From Bacteroidota bacterium (GTDB taxonomy: Bacteria > Bacteroidota > Bacteroidia > Chitinophagales > Saprospiraceae), in the NCBI GenBank assembly GCA_024642665.1, contig JAHEAR010000002.1:88570-152569 (forward strand): a stretch of DNA of 64,000 bases, in the 5' to 3' direction. The notes under the pieces are model-generated. The model saw nothing but the letters and a program-made list of their open reading frames with translations, did not search any database and was not told where the DNA came from. Of this stretch, positions 28,569-37,791 are shown piece by piece. A program made the position numbers and the translations under genes. The stretch's first letter is position 1, and every line of letters starts with the position of its first letter.

Positions 28569-28621
28569 AGACTCACCGGATTTTTATTTTCATTTACTAT
28601 TTAGCAACTGTTCCTTTAATC

Positions 28622-30400
28622 TTAAAGCGTATTACTTTTATTGACGCGTGCATTCCTTGACGAGGAATAGCCGAATCTCATATTGTATCCAATCGATCCC
28701 ATCAATTCGGAAAAATCATCTTGTATGCCAACGTTTGATCTTAAATTTCTTAGCCAATTGACCTGAACATTTACAGTTTGCTGTTTTGTAACTTGCCATG
28801 TTCCGCGCACAAAATTGCTCCATAGATGGTTTCTCAAACCTTCGGTACTGGTCTGCAGGTAGTAATTCATTCCCACCCCCACCTGGTATTTATTGTTTTT
28901 AAATCCTTTGGCTATTTGCACCCCTGCACCATATCTATTGAGTTTAAGCCCAAATAAGGAGTTTGTATTCAGATCCCCTATTAATGAATACTGCCAGGAG
29001 GTTCTGGTGGCAATGGTATAAGAGGCATTAATAAAAAACAAATCAGAAGCAACACTTTGCTCCGGATTGTCCACCATATCATTGACTGTCTGAAGGCCTG
29101 TGATAAAATTGATGCTTTGAAAAGATCCTCCATTGCCCGGAAAAACCTTATTGACGATGATACTTGCTTCTTGTGATACGATAACAGCATTTAGCGAATC
29201 AAGATCCGGGTTAAGCTGATAGTCTACCTTTGAACTATAATTGGACACGGTTGCAGTAAAGGTCCAATCTTCTAATCGATACGTGAGGTTGGCTGAACCA
29301 ATAATCCGTTTAAAAGAAGCATCTTTTTCTTTTTCCAAATTGTTCCTTCTTATACCACCGGTAACATATAAGTCCACTTTCTTTTTAAATATCTTGAATC
29401 GTGTATAGGCCGTAATATCTTCGAGGTCATCATTAAAGAAGTAAGCGCCTAGTGATTTATAGCCGGGATCTATTCGCCGATAGGAAAGGCCTACCAAAAT
29501 TTCTCTTTTCTGGTATTCCATTTTAAGCTCGGCAGCATTATTAAACGAGGTGGATGATTTTCTTTGGAAAATAAAACTATTATAAAGCCCAAAGCCTTTT
29601 TGATCGTCAGGATCTTTTGCATTTCTCGTCAAAGCACTTTTGGCTATTTCAAACTGAAATGATAAATTTTCGCCCAATGATTTCTTTCCGGCAAGACTTA
29701 TCGCCAGATTTTCCTGCGGAGTAACTAAAAACGGAGAATCGCTTTGATATTGAAGCGATTTAGGATCGTCTGCTGCAGAAAATAAAGCAAATTCAAGATA
29801 ATCTTTCGTTGTATGAAAGTATCCCAACTTAAATCCCCAGCCAATTCGTGTATACTGCTGTACATTTTGTGTATTCAATGAAATACTTTCAGGCTCGGCT
29901 TTTGTCAGGCGCCCACCCATGGCGGATAAACGCAATTTGCCCTTTTCCGGCTTGAGATCTATGCCTGCCCCCAGAAAATTATGATTGGCAAAAGTAAACT
30001 GCGATAAGTTCATGTAACGATATCCGAGATGAACAGTGATGCTTCTATAGCTTGGACTAGCGCCAATCCGCATCAACCGATTACGCTGATTGGTAAAAAA
30101 ACCATCCCAGTATTCCTTATCAAAGGGACGATCACTTTCATCCAGATTATGCATCACGAAACTAAACGGAATCGTCACGGCATAGCTTTTTATGGTAAAA
30201 TTGGCTGTGATTGTTGTGGTATAGGGGTATTGTCGGTTTTCAATATTCCAGGCTCTGTAGGTTCTGAAATTGAAACCAATATTTCCGGAAATACTAAATG
30301 GTTCTTGCAATAAATTCTGGTCATCCCCTAAATCAAATGCCTGACTATAGCCCATCAGGGGAATAAGACATAAGTATATCAGAAGATGAGTTTTCATCAT
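28622..30400 (-). CDS. probable outer-membrane beta-barrel protein
   Basis: About 592 residues from the double ATG at 30400/30397. The open frame reaches an upstream ATG at 30430, but the compact signal MKTHLLIYLCLIPLMGYSQ favours the later start. The mature protein is dense in alternating amphipathic strands ending in aromatic residues, for example ISGNIGFNFRTYRAW, TVHLGYRYMNLS and GVGMNYYLQT. It closes with SIGYNMRFGY and a short basic tail. That pattern supports an outer-membrane barrel of many strands. I recognise no named family. It is the first gene of a minus-strand set followed by the duplicated 1512-residue protein and the HYR giant, so it could be their membrane anchor or exporter. 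That role is inference. Confidence 0.82.
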   Translation of the reverse strand: MMKTHLLIYLCLIPLMGYSQAFDLGDDQNLLQEPFSISGNIGFNFRTYRAWNIENRQYPYTTTITANFTIKSYAVTIPFSFVMHNLDESDRPFDKEYWDGFFTNQRNRLMRIGASPSYRSITVHLGYRYMNLSQFTFANHNFLGAGIDLKPEKGKLRLSAMGGRLTKAEPESISLNTQNVQQYTRIGWGFKLGYFHTTKDYLEFALFSAADDPKSLQYQSDSPFLVTPQENLAISLAGKKSLGENLSFQFEIAKSALTRNAKDPDDQKGFGLYNSFIFQRKSSTSFNNAAELKMEYQKREILVGLSYRRIDPGYKSLGAYFFNDDLEDITAYTRFKIFKKKVDLYVTGGIRRNNLEKEKDASFKRIIGSANLTYRLEDWTFTATVSNYSSKVDYQLNPDLDSLNAVIVSQEASIIVNKVFPGNGGSFQSINFITGLQTVNDMVDNPEQSVASDLFFINASYTIATRTSWQYSLIGDLNTNSLFGLKLNRYGAGVQIAKGFKNNKYQVGVGMNYYLQTSTEGLRNHLWSNFVRGTWQVTKQQTVNVQVNWLRNLRSNVGIQDDFSELMGSIGYNMRFGYSSSRNARVNKSNTL

Positions 30401-30627
30401 TGGGATCTGCTTGTTATGCGAAATAGTCATTGCAGCAATGATTATTTCCTAGCAATAATACAAATTTCGATCCAAAAATTACCCTAAATCTACTTTTAAC
30501 CCCATCATTAGCAATTGATTTTTAGGCAATTGGGGAAGATTACTTCATGTAAAAAGACAAATTACCGTTTCAAATCAATAAAGCACCTTTTTACATGATT
30601 TGCAATGAGGATCCTACAAAATGGGAT

Positions 30628-31560
30628 TTAATCCCTTTTATCGGCCAGCAGATACAACGCTGCCATTCGGATAGCTACGCCGTTCTCCACCTGTTGAAGG
30701 ATAATAGCATGCTCAGAATCTGCCAGATCACTGGTGATTTCGACACCCCGATTGATAGGTCCGGGATGTAGAATGGTTATGGGTTTTGGCAAGGTATTCA
30801 ATAGCTCACGGTTCAACCCGTAGTACATTGAATATTCCCGGAGGCTTGGAAAATATTTGGTTTTCTGTCGTTCCAATTGGATACGTAGCACATTGGCAAC
30901 ATCACACCAGGCTAATGCTTTCCGAAGATTGTGCTCGATTTGAACCCCGAGACTTTCAATATGTTTGGGCATCAGCGTAGGTGGACCACAAAGTTTAACT
31001 TCTGCGCCTAGCTTGAGAAGACAATAAATATTACTCAACGCTACCCTGCTGTGTTTAATATCACCGACGATCACCACTTTTTTTCCTTTCACACTTCCCA
31101 GCCGCTCCCGAATAGAATAGGCATCCAGCAAGGCTTGCGTCGGATGCTCATGTGTTCCGTCACCTGCATTGATAATGCAGGCATTAATGCGTTGGGAGAG
31201 GTACATGTGCGCTCCAGGTGCAGGATGTCTCATCACCACCATATCTACTTTCATAGATAAAATGTTGTTGACCGTATCTAATAAGCTTTCGCCTTTGCTG
31301 ACGGAGGAAGAACTGGCACTAAAGTTAATCGTATCAGCGCTAAGACGTCTTTCGGCTAACTCAAATGATATTCTGGTTCTGGTGGAATTCTCAAAAAATA
31401 AATTGGCTATCGTAACGTCTCTTAATGAAGGGACCTTTTTAATCGGTCGATTGATAACTTCCTTAAACTGATCAGCGGTTTCAAAGATGAGATCAATATC
31501 AGCCGGGGTGATATACTTGATCCCAAGGAGATGTTTTGTGCTCAGTTGTTTAGTCGCCAT
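30628..31560 (-). CDS. pyrB: aspartate carbamoyltransferase catalytic subunit
   Basis: Commits carbamoyl phosphate and aspartate to pyrimidine synthesis. It has 310 residues, normal for the catalytic chain. Carbamoyl-phosphate contacts are intact: ENSTRTRISFE (STRTR at 59-63), SVSKGES (loop Lys 88) and GDGTHEHPTQALLD (HPTQ 138-141). A late ILHPGPINRG is also family-typical. It follows pyrR by 4 bases on the minus strand, so the two form a pyrR-pyrB operon. No pyrI regulatory subunit is next to it. Regulation is likely through the shared pyrR promoter. Confidence 0.97.
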   Translation of the reverse strand: MATKQLSTKHLLGIKYITPADIDLIFETADQFKEVINRPIKKVPSLRDVTIANLFFENSTRTRISFELAERRLSADTINFSASSSSVSKGESLLDTVNNILSMKVDMVVMRHPAPGAHMYLSQRINACIINAGDGTHEHPTQALLDAYSIRERLGSVKGKKVVIVGDIKHSRVALSNIYCLLKLGAEVKLCGPPTLMPKHIESLGVQIEHNLRKALAWCDVANVLRIQLERQKTKYFPSLREYSMYYGLNRELLNTLPKPITILHPGPINRGVEITSDLADSEHAIILQQVENGVAIRMAALYLLADKRD

Positions 31561-31564
31561 ATAT

Positions 31565-32119
31565 CTATTTTACATCTTCTTTACTGGCATAAATCCTGAC
31601 CTTTCCGCCACCCCCATCATTCCATTCCACCTTGACATACGCTTGATCCAGTGCATCAACGACCATTCCGGAATAATCTGTCTGGATCGGCAGATCCCGG
31701 TTGAATCGCCTGTCAATGAGTGCAAGCAGCTCAATTTTCTCCGGTCTCCCAAAATGCTGAAGGGCGGAAATAGCCGCCTGAATGGTGCGACCTGTATAGA
31801 GGACATCATCGACCAAAATCACCTTCTTTCCTTCCACCAAAAAGTCCATTTTCATCTCATTGGCCTTTAGCGGTTCGTCTCTGGTTCTGAAATCATCGCG
31901 GTGAAAAGTAACATCCAGGAGTCCGTAGGAAATGGATTTGAGCTTTCCAATTCTCTTTAATCGAGCCACCAGCCTGTCCGACAGTGCGGCCCCTCTGGGT
32001 TGAATACCCACGATGCACGATTCGCTGAAATCGCCATGATATTCAATGAGTTGATGGGTCAACCTGTCAAGTACGAGGTTAAGTTTTTGTTCAGAAAGGA
32101 TAATTCTCCCGGTGGCCAT
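31565..32119 (-). CDS. pyrR: PyrR-type uracil phosphoribosyltransferase / pyr regulator
   Basis: 184 residues from the ATG at 32119. The longer frame would need a TTG at 32128 that lies within the promoter element. The PRPP-binding loop is VILVDDVLYTGRT (100-112), and the IVGIQPRGAALSDRL and DVTFHRDDFRTR segments match PyrR. In Firmicutes PyrR binds UMP and attenuates pyr mRNA. With almost no 5' leader here (see the promoter entry) an attenuator ahead of this gene is not possible. The protein may act only as an enzyme or work elsewhere. Adjacent to pyrB. Confidence 0.95.
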   Translation of the reverse strand: MATGRIILSEQKLNLVLDRLTHQLIEYHGDFSESCIVGIQPRGAALSDRLVARLKRIGKLKSISYGLLDVTFHRDDFRTRDEPLKANEMKMDFLVEGKKVILVDDVLYTGRTIQAAISALQHFGRPEKIELLALIDRRFNRDLPIQTDYSGMVVDALDQAYVKVEWNDGGGGKVRIYASKEDVK

Positions 32120-32125
32120 CGGAGG

Positions 32126-32133
32126 CAAATATA
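32126..32133 (-). promoter_or_regulatory. putative -7 element of pyrR-pyrB (TATATTTG)
   Basis: An exact TAnnTTTG on the minus strand, six bases from the pyrR ATG at 32119. The predicted transcript would be leaderless or carry only a few bases of leader, as at pyrC. No good TTTG is seen at the -33 distance. Confidence 0.55.
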
Positions 32134-32241
32134 ATCCTTCCTTTTAGTAGGTGGTGAATTGAATTTGCTTTCAGCCTCGGAAAACCACTAAACTGCTGCA
32201 GATTTTTATGAAAAACGGGCAAAGTTCAAGGTTTGAAAAAC

Positions 32242-32622
32242 TCACTTATTCAGTTCCTTTTCGACTTCACCGATAACTTTTTCGAGTGCTTTTTGATTTT
32301 CTTCACTGAGTTTTTGAGGATCAATTTGCTTTAATTCCTTTTGCAGTTTCCTTAGATTATCCTTTACCTCGCCCTGTGTTTCCCCTGTCCCTGTTTTGAG
32401 TTTATTCAACATCGAGCTTACCTTTCCGATCAGATCATCGAACTCGCCTTCATCGTATTTCTCTTTTTGTGCACTCAGAAAATCACCCACTGCCTTACCC
32501 AGATCTTTAGTTTCATTGATAATAATTTCGGCTTTTTCTTTGTCATCTTCCTGTCCGAAATAATATATGTAACCCACATAACAGGCCAGAAGGAGGATGA
32601 TCGTAAATATTAATTTTCGCAT
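32242..32622 (-). CDS. small membrane-anchored coiled-coil protein, unknown function
   Basis: A 126-residue protein. Residues 3-22 (KLIFTIILLLACYVGYIYYF) form a single hydrophobic anchor or uncleaved signal, and the rest is charged and helical. Heptad-like runs such as VKDNLRKLQKELKQIDPQKL and a late EKVIGEVEKELNK suggest a coiled coil on the periplasmic side. It has no lipobox and no recognisable domain. The gene stands alone, divergent from leuS, with pyrR downstream on the same strand. I do not recognise the family. Codon pattern and the clear ATG support a real gene. Confidence 0.72.
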   Translation of the reverse strand: MRKLIFTIILLLACYVGYIYYFGQEDDKEKAEIIINETKDLGKAVGDFLSAQKEKYDEGEFDDLIGKVSSMLNKLKTGTGETQGEVKDNLRKLQKELKQIDPQKLSEENQKALEKVIGEVEKELNK

Positions 32623-32752
32623 AGGATGTAATCAGATTTTCAGTTTTTTCGTCGTAAGAGACCCCTTTTTAACAAAAACAAGTCTGAATTTAGTTCAAAT
32701 CAAGGAATTATGACACTTATGCGCCAAAGTAGGTGAATCCTTTTGTTCTGAC

Positions 32753-32760
32753 TATTTTTG
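32753..32760 (+). promoter_or_regulatory. putative -7 element of leuS (TATTTTTG)
   Basis: An exact TAnnTTTG on the plus strand, 26 bases before the leuS ATG at 32787, giving a short leader of about 20 bases. Its position also argues against the longer leuS frame opening at GTG 32733, which would begin upstream of the transcript. Confidence 0.5.
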
Positions 32761-32786
32761 CGCTCCATAGCGGGCAAAACAATAAT

Positions 32787-35633
32787 ATGAAATTAGATTA
32801 TAGTGCAATAGAGGCTAAATGGAAACGGCAATGGGCGGAGACTGATCTGTATAAAGTGACCGAAGACAAGGCGCTCCCTAAATTTTATGTACTCGATATG
32901 TTCCCTTATCCTTCAGGAGCGGGACTACATGTAGGACATCCACTGGGCTATGTAGCCAGTGATATCTATTCACGTCATAAGCGGATGTGCGGCTTCAATG
33001 TGCTGCACCCAATGGGATATGATGCATTTGGTCTGCCTGCTGAGCAATATGCACTGGATACGGGCGTCCATCCGGCAAAGAGTACCTCCGACAATATCAC
33101 CAGGTACAGAGCACAATTGGATAATATTGGATTCTCCTATGACTGGAGCCGCCAGGTTCGAACGGACGATCCTTCCTATTACCGATGGACGCAGTGGATT
33201 TTTTTAAATCTATATCATCACTATTATGACAAGATACAGGACAAAGCACTTCCCATTTCAGCTTTAATAACTCATTTTGAAACTGCGGGAAGCAAGGACC
33301 TCCATACCGCAAGTACATCACATCCAGAATTTTCAGCGAACGATTGGAAGTCGATGACAGCCATTGAGCAGTCAAATGTGCTCATGAATTACAGGCTGGC
33401 CTACAGAAAATCAGGCTTTGTCAATTGGTGCGAAGCATTAGGAACCGTACTGGCCAATGATGAAGTAAAGGATGGTGTAAGCGAACGTGGTGGCCATCCC
33501 GTTGTCCAAAAAGAGATGATGCAATGGGCTCTGCGCGTCACAGCATATGCTGAACGTCTTTTGAACGGGATGGAAAATATAGATTGGAGTGATAGTTTGA
33601 AATCCATTCAACGCAACTGGATCGGTCGGTCAGAAGGTGCTTTGATCAATTTTTCTTTGGCGAATATTGATTCTGGAGTAACCGTTTACACCACCAGACC
33701 GGATACGCTCTATGGCAGCACATTTCTCGTTCTGGCCAAAGATCATGAACTCGTCAACGATATCCTGTCAGCGGATCAAAAAGATTCTGTCCGTGCTTAT
33801 TTGGACAGATCACACAACAAGGTAGCAGATACACGTGGTGACAAAAATCTTGATGGCGTATGGACCGGGGCATATGCTATACATCCATTGACCAACAAAA
33901 AGATTCAAATTTGGCTCGCAGATTACGTCCTTAGTGATTATGGTACAGGGGCAATTATGGCTGTACCGTGCGGTGATGAACGCGATTTAGCTTTTGCACA
34001 ACATCATCAACTGGAGATAATCGAAGTGATCGATCGTACAGGACTTGAAAATTCAAGCATAGAAGATAAGCAAGGGATACTAATAAATTCTTCCTTTCTC
34101 GATGGATTGACTGTCGAAAAAGCGATTCAATCCATTCTTGCCTATCTGGAAGAAAATCATTTAGGGCAAAAACAGATTGCCTATAAATTACGCGATGCTA
34201 ATTTCAGTCGCCAGCGCTATTGGGGTGAACCCTTTCCGATATACTACGATGCAGCTGGACTCGTGCATGAAATGCCCTATGCTTCCCTGCCGCATGAGCT
34301 GCCCGACCTGGATGATTTTAAACCTTCTCCGGATGGTCGTTCACCACTGGCACGACTTGATAGCTGGGCCAGACCCGCTGCAGACAAGTTTTTAGAAACG
34401 GATACCATGCCCGGCTATGCAGGATCTTCATGGTACTTTTTGCGTTATATGGATCCAACCAATGCGGATGAATTTGTTTCCAGAAAAGCTGTTGATTACT
34501 GGCAGGATGTAGATCTCTATGTTGGTGGGGTTGAACATGCTGTTGGCCATTTAATGTATTCGCGATTTTGGCATAAGTTCCTGTATGATCTCGGTTATGT
34601 GCCGACCCAGGAACCCTTTAAAAAGCTTGTAAATCAGGGAATGATTCAAGGCGTAGTGGAAAGTCTGATACTTCTAAAGGAACGTCATGATGGAAAAGCC
34701 CATTTTATTAGTGCCGAATTGATCAAAGCGAAAGGCTTATCACCAAATGATTATTCTGCCATTCCTGTTCATATTGATTTTGTGTCCGCGTATGGTCAGC
34801 CAAATTCACATATAACGGAGGAAGGTATTAAGTCTTTTATCCAATGGCGAAATGAGTATGCAGAAGCAATATTCGAATCCGCTGATGGCAAATTGTATAC
34901 ACTTACCAATGCATCGGGTGCTTTCATTGAAACGCTATCGGAAGTAGGAAAAATGTCTAAGCGATATCACAATGTGGTTAATCCCGATGATGTCATCGCC
35001 CGATACGGAGCCGACTGTTTTAGAATGTATGAAATGTTTTTAGGGCCTATTGAACAATCCAAGCCATGGGATACCATGGGTATTGAAGGAATCAATAAAT
35101 TTTTAAGAAAATTCTGGTCCTTGTATTTTAATGAAGAAGGAGAATGGATTGTCACTGATCTTGAACCGATTGAATCTTCTTATAAGATATTGCATGCTAC
35201 TATAAAAAAGACGAATGAAGATATTGAACGATTCTCTTTTAATACGGCTATCAGTCAATTTATGATCTGTGTCAATGAACTGCGAAAAACAGGGGAACAA
35301 TCTTCAAAAATTCTTGCCCCATTGGTTCAATTAATAGCCCCTTTTGCACCCTTTATTACGGAGGAGATATGGCAATATTTGGGACACGATGTTTCTGTTC
35401 ACAAATCTACTTTCCCTATGCATGAGGATAAATGGCTGGTGAATACATCCATTACCTATCCTGTATGTATCAATGGAAAAAAGAGAAGTGAAATCACTCT
35501 TCCCGTAGATACGCCCAAAGAGGAAATTGAATCCAGTGCTAAAGCGCTCCCGGAAATAATGAAATGGCTGGAAGGTCAATCCATTAAAAAGACCATTGTC
35601 ATCCCGGGTAAAATGGTGAACATCGTACTATAA
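32787..35633 (+). CDS. leuS: leucyl-tRNA synthetase
   Basis: Charges tRNA-Leu. The ATG at 32787 (MKLDYSAIEAKW) gives 948 residues, in the bacterial range. Class I signatures are FPYPSGAGLHVGHP (HIGH motif as HVGH, 48-51) and GKMSKRYHNVV (722-726), where the last residue of KMSKS is Arg. I recall the same form in other Bacteroidota. The editing (CP1) domain is present: WIGRSEGALINF, TTRPDTLYGSTF and a DYGTGAIMAVPCGDERD stretch with the conserved editing-site residues. The C-terminal anticodon-binding region ends in KKTIVIPGKMVNIVL. It ends one base from the convergent stop of the PorE-like gene. Confidence 0.97.
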   Translation: MKLDYSAIEAKWKRQWAETDLYKVTEDKALPKFYVLDMFPYPSGAGLHVGHPLGYVASDIYSRHKRMCGFNVLHPMGYDAFGLPAEQYALDTGVHPAKSTSDNITRYRAQLDNIGFSYDWSRQVRTDDPSYYRWTQWIFLNLYHHYYDKIQDKALPISALITHFETAGSKDLHTASTSHPEFSANDWKSMTAIEQSNVLMNYRLAYRKSGFVNWCEALGTVLANDEVKDGVSERGGHPVVQKEMMQWALRVTAYAERLLNGMENIDWSDSLKSIQRNWIGRSEGALINFSLANIDSGVTVYTTRPDTLYGSTFLVLAKDHELVNDILSADQKDSVRAYLDRSHNKVADTRGDKNLDGVWTGAYAIHPLTNKKIQIWLADYVLSDYGTGAIMAVPCGDERDLAFAQHHQLEIIEVIDRTGLENSSIEDKQGILINSSFLDGLTVEKAIQSILAYLEENHLGQKQIAYKLRDANFSRQRYWGEPFPIYYDAAGLVHEMPYASLPHELPDLDDFKPSPDGRSPLARLDSWARPAADKFLETDTMPGYAGSSWYFLRYMDPTNADEFVSRKAVDYWQDVDLYVGGVEHAVGHLMYSRFWHKFLYDLGYVPTQEPFKKLVNQGMIQGVVESLILLKERHDGKAHFISAELIKAKGLSPNDYSAIPVHIDFVSAYGQPNSHITEEGIKSFIQWRNEYAEAIFESADGKLYTLTNASGAFIETLSEVGKMSKRYHNVVNPDDVIARYGADCFRMYEMFLGPIEQSKPWDTMGIEGINKFLRKFWSLYFNEEGEWIVTDLEPIESSYKILHATIKKTNEDIERFSFNTAISQFMICVNELRKTGEQSSKILAPLVQLIAPFAPFITEEIWQYLGHDVSVHKSTFPMHEDKWLVNTSITYPVCINGKKRSEITLPVDTPKEEIESSAKALPEIMKWLEGQSIKKTIVIPGKMVNIVL

Positions 35634-35634
35634 A

Positions 35635-37638
35635 TCAATCGATGATCTTAAAAGTGGTCAGTCGATTAGCCTGATGCTCATCTTCTGTGCAATCTTCGCA
35701 ATTGCATTTAATCACAAGGTTTGACTCCCCAAACCCACGAGCGACCATTCGTCGACCGGGGATACCAGTAGACTTAAGATACTCAATGGCGGCTTCTGCT
35801 CGCTTCTGTGACAGGTCAAGATTGTATTCCTCGGTGCCTCTGCAGTCTGTATAGGAAGAGAGTTGAATATTGATTTGCGGGTTGTTTTTTAAAATGGAAG
35901 CCAGATGGTCTAATGGCGGTCTTGCATCTTCACGAATCGCCCATTGATCAAAATCATAGAAGATGCTGTCAATCACAATCTCTTTGTTCTTAAATATCGG
36001 ATCGAGCTCCAGTATTTGATTAATGGTCTTCTGAGGTTTTGATTTATCCTTTTTTATCTCTGCAGTATTCAGGGTGTACACAACGGAAAGGTGATCCCGA
36101 TACTTCGCTGTGAAAGTATATGCTTCCCCCCACTCCAGTTTAGTTAAAAACTGGCCTAATTCATCCGTTACAAAACGTTGATCGGACAAGCCATCACTAA
36201 CGATAATAGGGCCGTTAGGGAGTGCTTTTTTACCGGTTTTCGGACTGTTCGGATCACCGGGAGTGGCATACTGAGGCTCCATCACTTTGATGACCAGAAA
36301 AAGCTGATAATCGATGGGTTCTTCTTCGGAAGGTTCTTCTTTTGGAACTTCTGCGATGTCTACATTCGTGCGTTTGCCTTTCACGGCAAAAGAATAGATA
36401 TCATCATTTCCGGATCCACCTTCTCTGGAGGAAGTAAAATACCCCTGCATCAGGGTACCTTCCTGCATCGCCGAAAAAGTATCTACGGCAAAACCGAAGT
36501 CATCCCCTCCACTATTAATTGGCGCTCTCAAATTGACAGGGGATACCCAGATTCCATCGGAGCCGAGATAGGTTTTAAAAATATCAAGTCCACCAAGTCC
36601 GGCCAATTTATCGGAAGAATAAAAAAGCGTATCCATGAATACCGTCGGATACTGCTCTTCTCCAGAGGTATTGATTATTGCGCCCAGATTGACCGGTTCA
36701 CTCCATCCATCATTTTCATCATACTGGCTGAAATATATATCATGCCCCCCTAATCCTTTTGGATCATCCGAAGAAAAAAATAAGGTTGTCCCATTGGCCG
36801 CAAAAGCTGGTTGGCCATAATTAATTCCTTCTTCCACAAACCAAAAAGGTTCCGGTGTTGACCATATCCCTCCGCGTAAATAACTGAACATGAGTTTGCA
36901 CCATGCATCATAATCTTTCCCCACATAACATCTTGTAAAGACCATCATACCACCGTCCGGATCTAATATACCGGTACCTTCATTTTTGTCGGTATTAATT
37001 ACCGGATCAAACAAATTAATATCTCCCGTGTTGGTATTGACTTTATAGATATTGGAAAAGGCTCTGCCTGTCCAGAGATATCGATCACCATTACCGCCGG
37101 CATCCCAATCACTGGTAAATAACAACTCATCAGGACCAATGGGTACCGGAGAATAATCTGCACCTGCACTATTAAAGGGGGCTTCCTCTATTTGATATGA
37201 TTCATTTTTAGCGTTACTCCATTCAAACGCTTGCCTGCACAAATTAATATTAGCACGGTAGCCCGCATTTCCCGGTGAAGCGTTAAGCAGGTCTTCATAT
37301 ATGTGCATGGCTTCTGCATACTTTTCTTGTTTTTTCAATGCATCCGCATAATTTTCGAGCGCTTCCGGACCATACCCATCTTCACTTGCTTTATAATACC
37401 ATAGGGAGGCTGATTGAGGATCATTCATGTTAGCGAAAGACTCGCCTGTGTAAAAAGCAATAATGGCTTTATCTGATTTCGAATTACTGGATTCATACTC
37501 TTGGGAGAATAGTTTAGTCGCCACGGAAAACTGTTTCACCTCATAAGCCTGCATCCCTGTGCGAACCTTTCGCGTGAAGGTGCAGCCCCCAATCAAGACG
37601 GCTAAAGCAATACTACAGATAAATATTTGTCGCATCAT
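35635..37638 (-). CDS. PorE-like lipoprotein: TPR, beta-propeller, regulatory-like and OmpA domains
   Basis: A 667-residue lipoprotein (lipobox LIGGC, Cys19). Domain order is TPR-like helices (25-130), PD40/WD40-like propeller blades (about 150-410; ELLFTSDWDAGG, TLFFSSDDPKGLGG, DTLFYSSDKLAGLGG), a carboxypeptidase-regulatory-like fold (about 430-530) and an OmpA peptidoglycan-binding domain (545-667; YDFDQWAIREDA, LSSYTDCRGTEEYN, LSQKRAEAAIEYL). This order and length match PorE of Porphyromonas gingivalis, which ties the T9SS to peptidoglycan. Other OmpA/PD40 paralogues share it, so the assignment is probable rather than certain. It lies downstream of secDF, beyond a terminator. Confidence 0.88.
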   Translation of the reverse strand: MMRQIFICSIALAVLIGGCTFTRKVRTGMQAYEVKQFSVATKLFSQEYESSNSKSDKAIIAFYTGESFANMNDPQSASLWYYKASEDGYGPEALENYADALKKQEKYAEAMHIYEDLLNASPGNAGYRANINLCRQAFEWSNAKNESYQIEEAPFNSAGADYSPVPIGPDELLFTSDWDAGGNGDRYLWTGRAFSNIYKVNTNTGDINLFDPVINTDKNEGTGILDPDGGMMVFTRCYVGKDYDAWCKLMFSYLRGGIWSTPEPFWFVEEGINYGQPAFAANGTTLFFSSDDPKGLGGHDIYFSQYDENDGWSEPVNLGAIINTSGEEQYPTVFMDTLFYSSDKLAGLGGLDIFKTYLGSDGIWVSPVNLRAPINSGGDDFGFAVDTFSAMQEGTLMQGYFTSSREGGSGNDDIYSFAVKGKRTNVDIAEVPKEEPSEEEPIDYQLFLVIKVMEPQYATPGDPNSPKTGKKALPNGPIIVSDGLSDQRFVTDELGQFLTKLEWGEAYTFTAKYRDHLSVVYTLNTAEIKKDKSKPQKTINQILELDPIFKNKEIVIDSIFYDFDQWAIREDARPPLDHLASILKNNPQINIQLSSYTDCRGTEEYNLDLSQKRAEAAIEYLKSTGIPGRRMVARGFGESNLVIKCNCEDCTEDEHQANRLTTFKIID

Positions 37639-37715
37639 GGTAATAACGAACTGCTATACTGAACTGTTGCAAAATAATACTTCTCCATCAGACAATATTT
37701 TAAGTCCTTTGGTTC

Positions 37716-37755
37716 AACAAAAAAGGGAAGATTGTCGGCAAACAATCCTCCCTTT
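37716..37755 (-). terminator. intrinsic terminator downstream of secDF
   Basis: Read on the minus strand, a 14-base stem (37755-37742 pairing with 37735-37722, one mismatch) closes a 6-base loop and runs straight into a T tract (TTTTTTG). It lies about 37 bases after the secDF stop. It should separate secDF from the PorE-like gene, which begins at 37638. Confidence 0.85.
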
Positions 37756-37791
37756 CTATATCAATAGAGATAAATACTAATTATAAAATAT

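Noticed and set aside
32733..32786. Longer N terminus for leuS (GTG at 32733)
   Set aside because: It would begin upstream of the -7 element at 32753-32760 and adds residues not found in LeuS.
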